Shown here: piece by piece, positions 17,968 through 28,131 of the stretch
How the letters are laid out: every line of letters begins with the position of its first letter
How positions within the stretch are numbered: position 1 is the first letter of the stretch
Origin: Shewanella waksmanii ATCC BAA-643
GTDB taxonomy: Bacteria; Pseudomonadota; Gammaproteobacteria; Enterobacterales; Shewanellaceae
Direction: 5' to 3'
NCBI RefSeq assembly: GCF_000518805.1
Contig: NZ_JAEH01000009.1
Coordinates: 62,001 to 126,000, forward strand
Length of the DNA stretch: 64,000 nt
Translations under genes and position numbers: made by a program
Notes under the pieces: generated by a model
What the model was told of the DNA's origin: nothing
Seen by the model: the letters and a program-made list of their open reading frames with translations, nothing else
The model's database searches: none

Positions 17968-18711
17968 CTATGCAGTGAGTTCTGTTTCATATTGATCGCT
18001 TATCACCTCATCGTTCAAGATACGCTCAACCAAATGCGGCACTAAGCTACTGGCTTTACCCTGAAGGTGATACTGGAACTGACTGTCATTATCTGGTGCA
18101 ACAATATTGACCTCAACGGTTTGCGCCCCGTGATGATTCGCCGTATCAACAAAACCTGCGGCAGGATAAACACTGCCAGAGGTACCAATGGCAATAAAGA
18201 GGTCACAATGATCTAACGCGTGCTGCACTCTGTCTAGACCAATGGGCATTTCACCAAACCACACCACATGGGGACGTAGGCGCTGCGCTGGGATACAGCA
18301 AGTACACGTGTGATCTTCACCTAATGGGTCACGCAGTAAAAAAGTTTGACGAGAACGCGGGCAGCGACCTTTAGACAATTCACCGTGCATATGCAGCAGT
18401 CGACGCGAACCAGCACGTTCATGCAAATCATCAATATTTTGCGTGACAATCAATAACTCGCCTTGGAACTCTTTTTCCAATTTGGCTAACGCGACATGAG
18501 CCAAGTTAGGTTCAACATCGCCACTGTGTAACTGACGCCAGCGCTCATTGTAAAAGCGCTCCACCAGTTGAGGATCGCGAGCATAACCTTCAGGTGTGGC
18601 GACATCTTCAATTAAATGCTCTTCCCATAAGCCATCTTGAGAGCGAAAAGTTCGTAAACCAGACTCTGCCGAAATGCCGGCGCCGGTAAGCACTACGATT
18701 TGTCGATACAT
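17968..18711 (-). CDS. cobB: NAD-dependent protein deacylase (sirtuin)
   Basis: A 247-residue class III sirtuin: NAD-binding GAGISAESGLRTFR (about 10-23), TQNIDDLHERAG, the catalytic His of HMHGEL, and zinc-ligand cysteines in RCPRSRQTF and TCTCC. It removes acetyl or succinyl groups from lysines, for example on acetyl-CoA synthetase. The residue set TFR plus the YxxR-type substrate pocket (Tyr ... RFYNERW) suggests a deacetylase/desuccinylase like E. coli CobB. The next gene abuts its stop. Confidence 0.9.
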   Translation of the reverse strand: MYRQIVVLTGAGISAESGLRTFRSQDGLWEEHLIEDVATPEGYARDPQLVERFYNERWRQLHSGDVEPNLAHVALAKLEKEFQGELLIVTQNIDDLHERAGSRRLLHMHGELSKGRCPRSRQTFLLRDPLGEDHTCTCCIPAQRLRPHVVWFGEMPIGLDRVQHALDHCDLFIAIGTSGSVYPAAGFVDTANHHGAQTVEVNIVAPDNDSQFQYHLQGKASSLVPHLVERILNDEVISDQYETELTA

Positions 18712-18902
18712 CAGCTTTCCTTTTTAGGTTATTGTTATTTCTAGTCACACTGTAGAGCATGCCCTATCACAAATTAAGCTGCTATTGGGCGTTAGTATAA
18801 ATAACACTACAAAATGTATGCTTAAATTGCAGCATTTATCGCAGGTTTACCCCACTAATTGACTAATTTATTTGCTAAGCATCTATAAAGGCAGATCAAA
18901 GG

Positions 18903-18931
18903 TTTAAGTTTTTAATTTGTGCCCCTATAAT
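18903..18931 (+). promoter_or_regulatory. candidate fur promoter
   Basis: TATAAT (18926-18931) is a perfect -10; a weak -35 TTTAAG (18903-18908) lies 17 bp upstream. It starts transcription about 60 bp before the fur ATG. I see no obvious Fur box in the 18712-18999 gap. Confidence 0.5.
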
Positions 18932-18999
18932 GGGTTACAATATTCACACCATGAACCGTAATTGGCTGTGCTAATGGTTCTGCAATCAAGAGATTCGTA

Positions 19000-19431
19000 A
19001 TGACAGATGGAAATCAAGCGCTAAAAAAAGCGGGACTGAAAGTTACCCTACCACGAGTCAAGATCCTAGAACTGATGCAAGGACCCGAGAACCAACACAT
19101 CAGCGCAGAAGATCTGTATAAGAAGTTATTGGACATTGGTGAAGAAATTGGCCTAGCGACGGTCTATCGCGTACTTAACCAATTTGATGATGCCGGTATT
19201 GTTACCCGCCACCACTTCGAAAGTGGTAAAGCCGTATTTGAATTATCAACCAGCCAGCATCACGACCACTTGGTGTGTTTATCATGCGGTAAAGTGATTG
19301 AGTTTTCTGATGACGTTATCGAAACTCGTCAAGATGAAATCGCCATGAAACATAACATTAAGCTGACTAACCACAGCTTATACCTTTATGGTGTGTGCAC
19401 TAATGACGAGTGCGACCACGGCGACGCTTAA
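19000..19431 (+). CDS. fur: ferric uptake regulator
   Basis: A 143-residue Fur repressor of normal length. The N-terminal winged helix spans about 1-80 (MTDGNQALKKAGLKVTLPR start), followed by the metal-binding region with HHDHLVC and the structural zinc pair Cys93/Cys96 (CLSC), plus the C-terminal pair Cys133/Cys138. It represses iron-uptake genes when bound to Fe(II). Its neighbours are cobB (divergent) and a GNAT gene (convergent). A bidirectional terminator closes the gene. Confidence 0.95.
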   Translation: MTDGNQALKKAGLKVTLPRVKILELMQGPENQHISAEDLYKKLLDIGEEIGLATVYRVLNQFDDAGIVTRHHFESGKAVFELSTSQHHDHLVCLSCGKVIEFSDDVIETRQDEIAMKHNIKLTNHSLYLYGVCTNDECDHGDA

Positions 19432-19450
19432 TACACATTAGAGTTGATAA

Positions 19451-19477
19451 AAAAACCAGCATTATGCTGGTTTTTTT
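19451..19477. terminator. bidirectional terminator between fur and the GNAT gene
   Basis: AAAAACCAGCA (19451-19461) pairs with TGCTGGTTTTT (19465-19475) with a 3-nt loop and a T-run on both sides. It serves convergent transcription. Confidence 0.92.
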
Positions 19478-19497
19478 GTATTGGTTATCCAGTGATT

Positions 19498-20001
19498 TTA
19501 ACTTAACTGTTTAAAATACACTTTAACCCCATGACCCATAAACGTTGAATTTTCTCTAAAATGCATCCCCACTTTCTGGGCGACTTTTTCAGACGCATCA
19601 TTGCCATTTAAAATCAGTGCGATGGTTTGAGTAATACCAAAACGGCCAAATTGATCGAGCGCTGCATTGGCCGCTTCGACCCCAATACCTTGGCCCCAAT
19701 ATTTAGGGAAATAACGATAACCTAGCTCGACTTCATTAAACTCTTCAATAAACTTAGGACCACAAAAGCCAATCACTCGCTTATCGGCTTTATGCTCAAC
19801 TGCCCAGCGGGTATAACCTCTCGACGCATAGTCTGGCAATAGCACTTCATTAAATAACACCCGCGCCTGGCGAATGTCAGTCATTGCTGGCGTAGGAATA
19901 TAAGTGAGGATTTTGGGATCACGATTCATATCATACAAAGCCGGTATATCATCTTCGGTAAACTGCCGAATAATCAACCTTTCTGTTTCAGCTATCTGCA
20001 T
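19498..20001 (-). CDS. GNAT-family N-acetyltransferase
   Basis: A 167-residue acetyltransferase of the RimJ/RimL-like group: starts MQIAETERLIIRQF, has the YDMNRDPKI region, the core GYRYFPKYWGQGIGVEA with the acetyl-CoA-binding Gln/Gly-rich turn, and ends SEKVAQKVGMHF. It should acetylate an amine, possibly a protein N-terminus or a small molecule; the substrate is not readable. The ATG at 20001 is the first with a GC/purine-rich ribosome site; the frame extends to 20169 but into the upstream gap. Confidence 0.82.
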   Translation of the reverse strand: MQIAETERLIIRQFTEDDIPALYDMNRDPKILTYIPTPAMTDIRQARVLFNEVLLPDYASRGYTRWAVEHKADKRVIGFCGPKFIEEFNEVELGYRYFPKYWGQGIGVEAANAALDQFGRFGITQTIALILNGNDASEKVAQKVGMHFRENSTFMGHGVKVYFKQLS

Positions 20002-20194
20002 ACTGCCCCCCGCGGCAACGATGAAATGAACAATCTCGCTCGCTGTAATAGCAACGAGTATAAGCATATTACTCTGAGCGAAAAAAAAGAGCTTTGCAAT
20101 TATTTTCAAATAACTACAGACAAAACCATGATTAGCAATATAATCAACAATCATAAACTGCACAAACATTGTACGGTTGCCACAAGGAGGTTCT

Positions 20195-21841
20195 ATGACA
20201 ATTATGCAAAAAGTGTTTTGGCTGATTGCGACTTTAGGTAATGCGCTAGCACTTTACTGGTATAGCACTGTGGGTGGCACGATTAGTGCGTTAGCGTTGT
20301 GCTTTAGCGTAGGCTATTCCATTATTGGTTACTACGATATCAAGCACAGCCCGCATACCTTAAACCGCCTCTATCCTGTGGTTGCCTATATTCGCTACTT
20401 CCTCGAATCCTACCGTGTTGAAATACAGCAGTATTTTATAGCGAATGACACAGAAGAGCGTCCTTTTAATCGTGAACAACGCTCGCTGGTGTATCAGCGA
20501 GCTAAAAACGTACGCGATACCATTGCTTTTGGTACGCAGCGAGACCTACTAGAAGAGAATTACTTGAGTCTGTGGCACTCGCTTGCCCCCCAGACCATCC
20601 GCCCAGAAGCTAAACGTGTATCCATTGGCGGACCACAATGTCAGCAAGTCTACCAAGCTTCTTATCTCAATATTTCGGCGATGAGCTATGGCTCGTTAAG
20701 TGCAAATGCCATTGAAGCCCTCAATCTAGGCGCCAAACTTGCGGGTTGTTACCACAATACCGGCGAAGGTAGCGCCAGCCCTTATCATTTAAAGCACGGC
20801 GGCGATATTGTTTGGCAAATCGGCTCTGGGCTATTTGGCTGCCGCGATGATGACGGTAACTTTCACCCTGAACGTTTTGCCGCAATGGCCACTCGACCTG
20901 AAATCAAAATGATTGAGATTAAGCTCAGCCAAGGGGCGAAACCTGGTCACGGTGGTGTACTACCAAAAGCCAAAATAACCGAAGAAATTGCAACAATACG
21001 CCATATTCGCCGCGATAGAGACTGCGTATCACCTGCGGTAAACCCAGAATGCACCACGCCTAAAGATCTACTTAATTTCGTTAGTACTCTGCGTGAGCTC
21101 AGTGGTGGCAAGCCAATCGGCTTCAAGCTGTGTGTCGGTAATCCGGCTGAATTTATGGCAATTTGTAAAGCCATGTTGGCCACCAATATCCTGCCGGATT
21201 TTATCACCGTGGATGGCGCAGAAGGCGGTACGGGCGCGGCCCCAGTTGAATTCACCAACCGATTAGGCATGGTGTGTTTAGAAGGTGTTTACTTTGTCCA
21301 TAATGTGCTGGTTGGTTGCGGGCTGAGAGACAACATTCGTATCATCGCCTCAGGTAAAACTGCCTCTAGCTTTGATATCTTAAGTAAAATTGCCGCCGGT
21401 GCTGATGTAGTCAATGCCGCGCGCACCATGATGTTAGCCTTGGGGTGTATTCAGTCAAGGCATTGCAACACCAACCTTTGTCCCACAGGCATTGCCACTC
21501 AAGATCCTGCTCGCTCGAAAGCCGTAGATGCTGAAGACAAAGGTATGCGAGTAAAGAACTTTCATAGTAATACGTTAAAAAGCTTCTACGAATTGGTGGG
21601 CAGCATGGGGCTTGACGATCCCGCTAAACTCACAGCGCAAATGATTAAACGCCGGTCTCCATACGGTTTACTGATATCTTCAAGCAGTTTAATTCAGCCG
21701 CTTCAAGCCAACGCACTACTTGAGGGCAATATCAGCGATCCGGCTTGGTTGACATGGTGGGACAGCTGCTCAAGCGAACAGTTTTATTGTGAAGATACCT
21801 ATGTACTCAAGCCAGCTGAATTCACACAGCATCAAAACTAG
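20195..21841 (+). CDS. membrane-anchored FMN-binding glutamate-synthase-domain protein
   Basis: A 548-residue protein. Two N-terminal hydrophobic segments (about 7-25 and 28-48) anchor a large GltB-like alpha/beta-barrel. The barrel has SAMSYGSLSANAIEALNLGA, the glutamate-synthase core around KPGHGGVLP and VDGAEGGTGAAP, and a [3Fe-4S]-type cysteine motif C418-x5-C424-x4-C429, as in the large subunit of glutamate synthase. It lacks the amidotransferase domain, so it cannot be a full GOGAT. AAGGAGG just before the ATG at 20195 decides the start; an earlier in-frame TTG at 20177 is rejected. Substrate unknown; ferredoxin-type electron input is likely. Confidence 0.83.
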   Translation: MTIMQKVFWLIATLGNALALYWYSTVGGTISALALCFSVGYSIIGYYDIKHSPHTLNRLYPVVAYIRYFLESYRVEIQQYFIANDTEERPFNREQRSLVYQRAKNVRDTIAFGTQRDLLEENYLSLWHSLAPQTIRPEAKRVSIGGPQCQQVYQASYLNISAMSYGSLSANAIEALNLGAKLAGCYHNTGEGSASPYHLKHGGDIVWQIGSGLFGCRDDDGNFHPERFAAMATRPEIKMIEIKLSQGAKPGHGGVLPKAKITEEIATIRHIRRDRDCVSPAVNPECTTPKDLLNFVSTLRELSGGKPIGFKLCVGNPAEFMAICKAMLATNILPDFITVDGAEGGTGAAPVEFTNRLGMVCLEGVYFVHNVLVGCGLRDNIRIIASGKTASSFDILSKIAAGADVVNAARTMMLALGCIQSRHCNTNLCPTGIATQDPARSKAVDAEDKGMRVKNFHSNTLKSFYELVGSMGLDDPAKLTAQMIKRRSPYGLLISSSSLIQPLQANALLEGNISDPAWLTWWDSCSSEQFYCEDTYVLKPAEFTQHQN

Positions 21842-21849
21842 TGACACAT

Positions 21850-21878
21850 AAAAAAGGCGCCTCAATGGCGCCTTTTTT
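21850..21878. terminator. bidirectional terminator between the GOGAT-like gene and sucD
   Basis: Stem 21850-21861 (AAAAAAGGCGCC) with 21867-21878 and a 5-nt loop, A-run before and T-run after. It ends both the plus-strand gene at 21841 and the minus-strand suc operon at 21900. Confidence 0.92.
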
Positions 21879-21899
21879 CTACGTTAAACTAGCGGCTAA

Positions 21900-22772
21900 T
21901 TACCAGCCAGTTTTCGTACGTAGTGCTTTACCGATATCAGCAAGTGAGCGAACAGTGCTTACGCCCGCCGCTTCTAGTGCTGCAAATTTATCTTCAGCAG
22001 TACCTTTACCGCCAGCGATAATTGCGCCGGCATGGCCCATACGCTTACCTTCTGGTGCAGTCACACCAGCAATGTAAGAAACAACAGGCTTAGTTACGTT
22101 AGCTTTGATATATTCAGCCGCTTCTTCTTCAGCAGTACCACCAATTTCACCAATCATTACGATCGCTTCAGTTTGTGGATCGTTTTGGAACATTTCCAAT
22201 ACATCGATGAAGTTAGTGCCTGGGATTGGGTCGCCACCAATACCAACACAAGTAGACTGACCAAAACCTTCGTCAGTGGTTTGCTTAACTGCTTCGTACG
22301 TCAAGGTACCAGAGCGTGAAACAATACCAACTTTACCTGGCTTATGAATGTGACCTGGCATAATACCAATTTTACATTCACCTGGAGTGATAACACCTGG
22401 GCAGTTTGGACCGATCATACGCACACCAGTTTCTTCAAGCTTAACTTTAACCTGAAGCATGTCTAGTGTTGGGATACCTTCGGTAATACAAACGATCAGC
22501 TCGATGCCACCGTCAATCGCTTCCAAAATAGCATCTTTACAGAAAGGAGCTGGTACGTAGATAACTGATGCTGTTGCACCTGTTTCAGCTACCGCATCTT
22601 TAACTGTGTTAAATACTGGAAGACCTAGGTGAACCTGACCGCCTTTTCCTGGTGATACACCACCGACCATTTGCGTACCGTATGCGATAGCTTGCTCAGA
22701 GTGGAATGTACCTTGACCACCAGTGAAACCTTGACAGATAACTTTGGTATCTTTGTTAATTAATACAGACAT
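21900..22772 (-). CDS. sucD: succinyl-CoA synthetase alpha subunit
   Basis: A 290-residue protein. It has the CoA-binding [14 protein letters not shown] near the N-terminus, the phosphohistidine region [12 protein letters not shown], and [16 protein letters not shown]. Together with SucC it makes succinate and ATP/GTP from succinyl-CoA. It overlaps sucC by one base and is the last gene of the minus-strand TCA operon, ending near the bidirectional terminator. Confidence 0.95.
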   Translation of the reverse strand: MSVLINKDTKVICQGFTGGQGTFHSEQAIAYGTQMVGGVSPGKGGQVHLGLPVFNTVKDAVAETGATASVIYVPAPFCKDAILEAIDGGIELIVCITEGIPTLDMLQVKVKLEETGVRMIGPNCPGVITPGECKIGIMPGHIHKPGKVGIVSRSGTLTYEAVKQTTDEGFGQSTCVGIGGDPIPGTNFIDVLEMFQNDPQTEAIVMIGEIGGTAEEEAAEYIKANVTKPVVSYIAGVTAPEGKRMGHAGAIIAGGKGTAEDKFAALEAAGVSTVRSLADIGKALRTKTGW

Positions 22773-23938
22773 TATTTGCCCTCCGCAGCTTTAACTACTT
22801 GCTCAGCCGCGTCAGTTAGACTTGTAGCAGCGATAATATCTAGATCAGAGTTAGCAAGAACTTCACGACCTAAATCAGCATTGGTACCTTCTAGACGCAC
22901 AACAACTGGGACTTCAACGCCCACTTCTTTAACTGCGCCGATGATACCTTCAGCAATCATGTCACAACGTACGATTCCGCCAAAGATGTTCACAAGAACC
23001 GCTTTCACGTTTGAATCAGATAGGATGATCTTGAATGCTTCTGCTACACGCTCTTTAGTTGCTCCACCGCCCACATCAAGGAAGTTAGCTGGCTTGCCAC
23101 CATGTAGATTAACGATGTCCATTGTACCCATTGCTAGGCCGGCACCGTTCACCATGCAGCCAACGTTGCCGTCTAGTGCTACATAGTTAAGTTCAAATTT
23201 CGCTGCGTGCGCTTCACGTGCATCGTCTTGAGACGGATCGTGCATGTCGCGAATTTTTGGTTGACGGAACAACGCGTTGCCGTCGATACCGATTTTGCCA
23301 TCAAGACAGTGGATATTACCTTCGTCGGTAATAACCAGTGGGTTGATTTCAAGTAGTGCAAAATCATGATCTTCAAACATTGTCGCTAAGCCCATAAAGA
23401 CCTTAGTGAACTGCTTCATTTGAGTTGGGTTTAGGCCCAACTTGAAGCCTAGGTCACGTGCCTGATATGGCTGTGGACCCGCTAGTGGATCGATGATAGC
23501 TTTGTGGATTAACTCTGGCGTTTCTTCAGCCACAGTTTCAATTTCAACACCACCTTCAGTCGACGCCATAAACACTACGCGACGAGTTGCACGGTCTACA
23601 ACCGCACCTAGATAGAGTTCATTGGCGATATCGGTGCAGCTTTCTACCAGAATTTTAGCAACTGGCTGACCTTTTTCGTCTGTTTGATAGGTGACAAGAT
23701 TTTTGCCTAACCAGTTTTCTGCAAAGGCTCTGATCTCTTCTTTATCGCCGGTAACTTTTACGCCACCTGCTTTACCACGGCCGCCTGCGTGTACTTGACA
23801 CTTAACAACCCACATATCTCCGCCAATACGGCCTGCCGCTTCAACAGCTTCTTGAGCTGTATCACATGCAAAACCTTCTGACACTGGTAAACCATATTCG
23901 GCAAATAGGGCTTTTGCCTGATACTCATGCAAATTCAT
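22772..23938 (-). CDS. sucC: succinyl-CoA synthetase beta subunit
   Basis: A 388-residue ATP-grasp protein starting [20 protein letters not shown], with the nucleotide-binding [13 protein letters not shown] and the C-terminal [14 protein letters not shown] that meets the alpha subunit. It partners SucD, whose ATG overlaps its stop. A 101-bp gap with a stem-loop separates it from sucB. Confidence 0.95.
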   Translation of the reverse strand: MNLHEYQAKALFAEYGLPVSEGFACDTAQEAVEAAGRIGGDMWVVKCQVHAGGRGKAGGVKVTGDKEEIRAFAENWLGKNLVTYQTDEKGQPVAKILVESCTDIANELYLGAVVDRATRRVVFMASTEGGVEIETVAEETPELIHKAIIDPLAGPQPYQARDLGFKLGLNPTQMKQFTKVFMGLATMFEDHDFALLEINPLVITDEGNIHCLDGKIGIDGNALFRQPKIRDMHDPSQDDAREAHAAKFELNYVALDGNVGCMVNGAGLAMGTMDIVNLHGGKPANFLDVGGGATKERVAEAFKIILSDSNVKAVLVNIFGGIVRCDMIAEGIIGAVKEVGVEVPVVVRLEGTNADLGREVLANSDLDIIAATSLTDAAEQVVKAAEGK

Positions 23939-24001
23939 GATGATCTATCCGTATACTTCTTATCAAATCCAACCAACTCATTTGAGTCAGTAGCGAGGGG
24001 T

Positions 24002-24025
24002 GATGCTCACCCAATGATGAGCATC
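24002..24025. repeat. stem-loop between sucB and sucC
   Basis: GATGCTCA (24002-24009) pairs perfectly with TGAGCATC (24018-24025) around an 8-nt loop. It sits 14 bp after the sucB stop, with no T-run. It may set relative levels of sucAB and sucCD mRNA by processing or protection. Confidence 0.55.
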
Positions 24026-24039
24026 CAAACAACATCGTC

Positions 24040-25230
24040 TTACAGGTCGAGTAGTAGACGAGTCGGGTCTTCTAGGAAGTCTTTAATAGCAACCAAGAAG
24101 CCAACAGACTCACGACCATCGATAATACGGTGGTCATAAGAGAGTGCTAGGTACATCATAGGCAGGATTTCAACCTGACCATTCACTGCCATTGGGCGAT
24201 CTTTGATAGCATGCATGCCTAAAATCGCACTTTGTGGCAGGTTCAAAATTGGCGTCGACATTAGTGAGCCAAATACGCCACCGTTAGTCACAGTGAAGTT
24301 ACCGCCAGTCATGTCGTCAACAGTCAGTTTACCGCCACGGCCTTTAAGTGCTAATTCACGTACGTTACGCTCGATATCAGCAAGGCTCATCGTGTCGGTA
24401 TCACGCAGTACAGGAGTCACTAGACCACGCGGTGTTGAAACGGCAATGCTTACGTCAAAGTAGTTATGATAAACAAGATCATCACCATCAATTGATGCAT
24501 TCACTTCAGGGTAACGTTTTAGTGCTTCAGTCACGGCTTTGACATAGAAAGACATGAAACCTAAACGGATGCCATGACGCTTTTCAAACACTTCTTGATA
24601 CTGCTTACGAATGTCCATGATAGGTTTCATGTTCACTTCGTTAAAAGTGGTCAGCATCGCTGTTGAATTTTTAGCCTCAAGCAAACGGTTAGCAATTGTT
24701 TTACGTAGACGTGTCATAGGGACACGTTTTTGGCTACGCTCAGCTAATGGCTCAACGGCTGCAGGTGCAGCTTTGGCAGCAGCTGCAGGCGCGGCTTTAA
24801 CGAAAGCTTCAACGTCTTCTTTAGTGATTCGTCCACCTACACCAGTACCTTTGATTTGCGCGGCATCAACATTGTGCTCGGCAATCAGGCGGCGTACAGA
24901 TGGGCTTAGCGCATCGTTAGATTCGTCAGTGGCTTCAGCAGCTGGGCTTGCCGCTTCTGCTTCAGCTTTAGTCACTTCTTGACCTGCTACAGCGCCAGCA
25001 ACAAACTTAGCAATCACGGCTTCTGCAAGCACGGTATCGCCTTCTTCGGCTAGAAACTCAGTAATTGAACCATCTTCTGGTGCAACCACTTCTAAAACCA
25101 CTTTATCTGTTTCGATATCAACTAGGTTTTGATCACGTGAAACTTGTTCGCCAGCTTGAACGTGCCATGTGGCAATTGTTGCATCAGCAACTGATTCCGG
25201 CAGTACGGGTACCTTGATTTCGATACTCAT
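24040..25230 (-). CDS. sucB: 2-oxoglutarate dehydrogenase E2, dihydrolipoyl succinyltransferase
   Basis: A 396-residue E2 component. It has one lipoyl domain with Lys43 in [11 protein letters not shown], an Ala-rich linker, a peripheral subunit-binding domain (about 108-145, [20 protein letters not shown]), another Ala-rich linker, and the catalytic domain with His367 and Asp371 in [11 protein letters not shown]. It transfers the succinyl group from SucA to CoA. It lies 32 bp after sucA. The E3 gene is not in this window, as usual for this group. Confidence 0.95.
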   Translation of the reverse strand: MSIEIKVPVLPESVADATIATWHVQAGEQVSRDQNLVDIETDKVVLEVVAPEDGSITEFLAEEGDTVLAEAVIAKFVAGAVAGQEVTKAEAEAASPAAEATDESNDALSPSVRRLIAEHNVDAAQIKGTGVGGRITKEDVEAFVKAAPAAAAKAAPAAVEPLAERSQKRVPMTRLRKTIANRLLEAKNSTAMLTTFNEVNMKPIMDIRKQYQEVFEKRHGIRLGFMSFYVKAVTEALKRYPEVNASIDGDDLVYHNYFDVSIAVSTPRGLVTPVLRDTDTMSLADIERNVRELALKGRGGKLTVDDMTGGNFTVTNGGVFGSLMSTPILNLPQSAILGMHAIKDRPMAVNGQVEILPMMYLALSYDHRIIDGRESVGFLVAIKDFLEDPTRLLLDL

Positions 25231-25262
25231 GGATCACTATCCTTTTTATAAATTGTCTATTA

Positions 25263-28082
25263 CTACAGTTTTAATGCGCTATTAATCAATGCTTCTTGCT
25301 GCTTGGCGTGCAACGCTGGATAACCACATGCAGGTGCCGCAGAGGCTTCACGACCGGCATAAGTTAAGGTTGCGCCATTAGGAATCGCCGTCCAGAAATG
25401 ATGCTGGCTACAGTACCATGCACCCTGGTTTTGTGGCTCTTCTTGACACCAAACGAAATCGTTTACGTGTTGGTAGTCAGCAAGCACTTTTTCCATATCC
25501 TCATGGGGGAATGGATACAGCTGCTCTACTCTAACTAATGCAACGTTGTCCGCTTTCTCTTTGCGACGTTTTTCAAGCAATTCGAAGTAAACCTTACCGC
25601 TACAGAACACCACGCGATCAACTTTGCTGGTATCGATATCATCGGTTTCAGCAATCACGTTTTGGAATGTACCTTCGGCGAGCTCTTCTAAACTCGATAC
25701 CGCTAGTGGATGACGCAGCAAAGACTTAGGTGACATGACGACAAGTGGACGACGCATTGGGCGCACGACCTGACGACGTAACATGTGATATACCTGAGCC
25801 GGAGTTGACGGAACACAGACTTGCATATTGTGGTTTGCACACAACTGTAAGAAGCGCTCTAAACGTGCACTCGAGTGCTCAGGACCCTGCCCTTCATAGC
25901 CATGGGGTAACAACATGGTTAGACCACACAAGCGGCCCCACTTTTGCTCACCACTTGATAAGAACTGGTCAATCACCACTTGGGCACAGTTAGCGAAGTC
26001 ACCAAATTGCGCTTCCCAAATTGTTAAGCCACTTGGTTCAGCGGTCGCATAACCATATTCGAATGCCAATACCGATGCTTCAGACAAGACTGAATCAGAG
26101 ATATCAATCGGTCCTTGCTCATCAGCAATGTGGCGCAGTGGTAGATAGGCTGTCGCGTCATTTTGATTGTGTAGTACCGCATGACGGTGGAAGAATGTAC
26201 CCCTTCCAGAGTCTTGGCCAGTAATACGCACGCGTTTGTTGTCTTCAAGGATAGAAGCATAAGCTAAGGTTTCAGCGAAACCCCAGTCCAATAGTTTTTC
26301 GCCATTGGCCATCAAAACGCGGTCTTTGTAGATTTTAGCGACACGAGATTGCAGTTTATGCCCTTCTGGTACATCACTAATCTTGTTAGCAAGATTTTGT
26401 AAACGTGCCATTGGCATCTGCGCATTGTAGCCGTCATCCCACTCTTTATTGATATAGGGTGACCAATCGACAGAATGCAGTGTCATTGGGCGCCACTCTC
26501 TGACCACACAATCGCCGTGATCTAATGCATCACGATAATCGTTAATCATGGAGGTGACTTCATCTGCTGCCAGCGTTGATTCTGCAATCAGGCGATCAGC
26601 ATAAATCTTACGTGGCGTTGGGTGTTTTTTGATTTTGGCATACATTAGCGGCTGAGTAGCGCTAGGCTCATCAGCTTCGTTATGGCCATGACGGCGATAA
26701 CAAACCAAATCAATCACAACATCACGTTTAAATTCATTACGATAATCAACAGCTAGCTGAGCAACAAATGCCACAGCTTCAGGATCATCAGAATTAACAT
26801 GGAAGATAGGTGCCTGAACCATTTTCGCGATATCAGTACAGTACTCTGTTGAACGTACGTCTTCGGTTAAGTTAGTGGTAAAACCAACTTGGTTGTTAAC
26901 CACAATGCGAATACTGCCGCCGACTTTAAATGCGCGCGTTTGAGACATGTTAAATGTCTCTTGCACAATACCTTGACCGGTAATAGCACTATCACCATGA
27001 ATGGTAATTGGCATTACCTGCAAACCGGTATCACAACCGCGGCGATCTAGACGAGCCCGAACAGAGCCCATAACCACAGGGTTAACGATTTCAAGATGCG
27101 ATGGGTTAAAGGCTAGCGCTAGATGAACATTGCCACCTGGCGTTTCAAAATCGGATGAGAAACCTTGGTGATATTTCACATCACCAGAGCCGAGCGCGTC
27201 ATTGTGTTTGCCAGCAAACTCGTCGAACAACTCTTGAGGCTTTTTACCTAAAATGTTGATCAGCAAGTTAAGACGACCACGGTGAGCCATACCGACGACC
27301 ATCTCTTTGGTACCCGCTTGGCCACCGCGATAGATAATCTCACGCATCATTGGTACCAACGCATCACCACCTTCAAGTGAGAAACGCTTAGCACCAGGGA
27401 ACTTAGCACCAAGGTATTTTTCCATACCTTCGGCTGCATTGAGTCCTTCTAAAATGCGGGTTTTAATGGGTTTATCGTAATTCGCTCTACCTAAGGACGG
27501 CTCCAAACGTTGTTGAATCCAACGTTTCTCTTCGGTATCGGTAATGTGCATGTATTCCGCACCAATCGAGCCACAATATGTGGCCTTAAGTGCCTTAACA
27601 AGATCACGTAGCTGCATGGTTTCGCCACCATGCGCAAATGAACCTGTATTGAATTCACGCTCCATATCTTCGTCAGTTAACCCATGGAAGGCTGGGTCCA
27701 ATTCTGATACCGGCTCACGATTCCATAAACCTAGTGGATCCAGATTCGCATTCTGGTGACCACGGAAACGGTGGGCGTTAATCATCTGTAGGACTTTAAC
27801 TTGTTTAGCATCAACTTCAGGATCCGTCACGCGGGCAGAACCCTTTTGACGGCCTTCAAGAGCTAGACTACGAAAATAGTCTCGTACTTTGGAGTGGGCA
27901 GCTTCCGGTACTTCTTTTGACGCACCGTTAGCATAAGGGAGGTTATCAAATACCACCTGCCAGTCTTGTGAAACTGACTGAGGGTCCTCTTGATAGGCTT
28001 CATACATCTCTTCTACATAGGTCGAATTCGCACCACTTAGGTGAGACGATTCGAGCCAGGCTTTCATGATGCCTTGGTGCAT
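25263..28082 (-). CDS. sucA: 2-oxoglutarate dehydrogenase E1
   Basis: A 939-residue thiamine-diphosphate enzyme that decarboxylates 2-oxoglutarate. Features: N-terminal SHLSGANSTYVEEMYEAYQ, the ThDP-binding region with GDSAITGQGIVQETFNMS and NNQVGFTT, YRRHGHNEADEPS, and the pyrimidine-binding GQDSGRGTFFHRHA. The ATG at 28082 has AAAGGA on the minus strand and matches the usual E1 N-terminus; 28097 is five codons further out. A hairpin lies 50 bp upstream of the start and the sdhB terminator further up, so sucA may have its own promoter in 28083-28246. Confidence 0.95.
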   Translation of the reverse strand: MHQGIMKAWLESSHLSGANSTYVEEMYEAYQEDPQSVSQDWQVVFDNLPYANGASKEVPEAAHSKVRDYFRSLALEGRQKGSARVTDPEVDAKQVKVLQMINAHRFRGHQNANLDPLGLWNREPVSELDPAFHGLTDEDMEREFNTGSFAHGGETMQLRDLVKALKATYCGSIGAEYMHITDTEEKRWIQQRLEPSLGRANYDKPIKTRILEGLNAAEGMEKYLGAKFPGAKRFSLEGGDALVPMMREIIYRGGQAGTKEMVVGMAHRGRLNLLINILGKKPQELFDEFAGKHNDALGSGDVKYHQGFSSDFETPGGNVHLALAFNPSHLEIVNPVVMGSVRARLDRRGCDTGLQVMPITIHGDSAITGQGIVQETFNMSQTRAFKVGGSIRIVVNNQVGFTTNLTEDVRSTEYCTDIAKMVQAPIFHVNSDDPEAVAFVAQLAVDYRNEFKRDVVIDLVCYRRHGHNEADEPSATQPLMYAKIKKHPTPRKIYADRLIAESTLAADEVTSMINDYRDALDHGDCVVREWRPMTLHSVDWSPYINKEWDDGYNAQMPMARLQNLANKISDVPEGHKLQSRVAKIYKDRVLMANGEKLLDWGFAETLAYASILEDNKRVRITGQDSGRGTFFHRHAVLHNQNDATAYLPLRHIADEQGPIDISDSVLSEASVLAFEYGYATAEPSGLTIWEAQFGDFANCAQVVIDQFLSSGEQKWGRLCGLTMLLPHGYEGQGPEHSSARLERFLQLCANHNMQVCVPSTPAQVYHMLRRQVVRPMRRPLVVMSPKSLLRHPLAVSSLEELAEGTFQNVIAETDDIDTSKVDRVVFCSGKVYFELLEKRRKEKADNVALVRVEQLYPFPHEDMEKVLADYQHVNDFVWCQEEPQNQGAWYCSQHHFWTAIPNGATLTYAGREASAAPACGYPALHAKQQEALINSALKL

Positions 28083-28131
28083 TTCTATTCCTTTCAAACT
28101 TTATACACGTGTTTAGCCAAAGTCTTCAAAA

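Noticed and set aside
18712..18999. Fur box for autoregulation of fur
   Set aside because: I looked for a GATAAT-like 19-bp dyad on both strands and saw none convincing.
20177..20194. TTG start for the glutamate-synthase-like gene
   Set aside because: AAGGAGG lies between it and the ATG at 20195, which is the natural start.
22776..23186. Plus-strand 136-codon frame within sucC
   Set aside because: Shadow of sucC on the other strand; composition is Ser/Thr/Pro-rich as expected from complementing a conserved gene.
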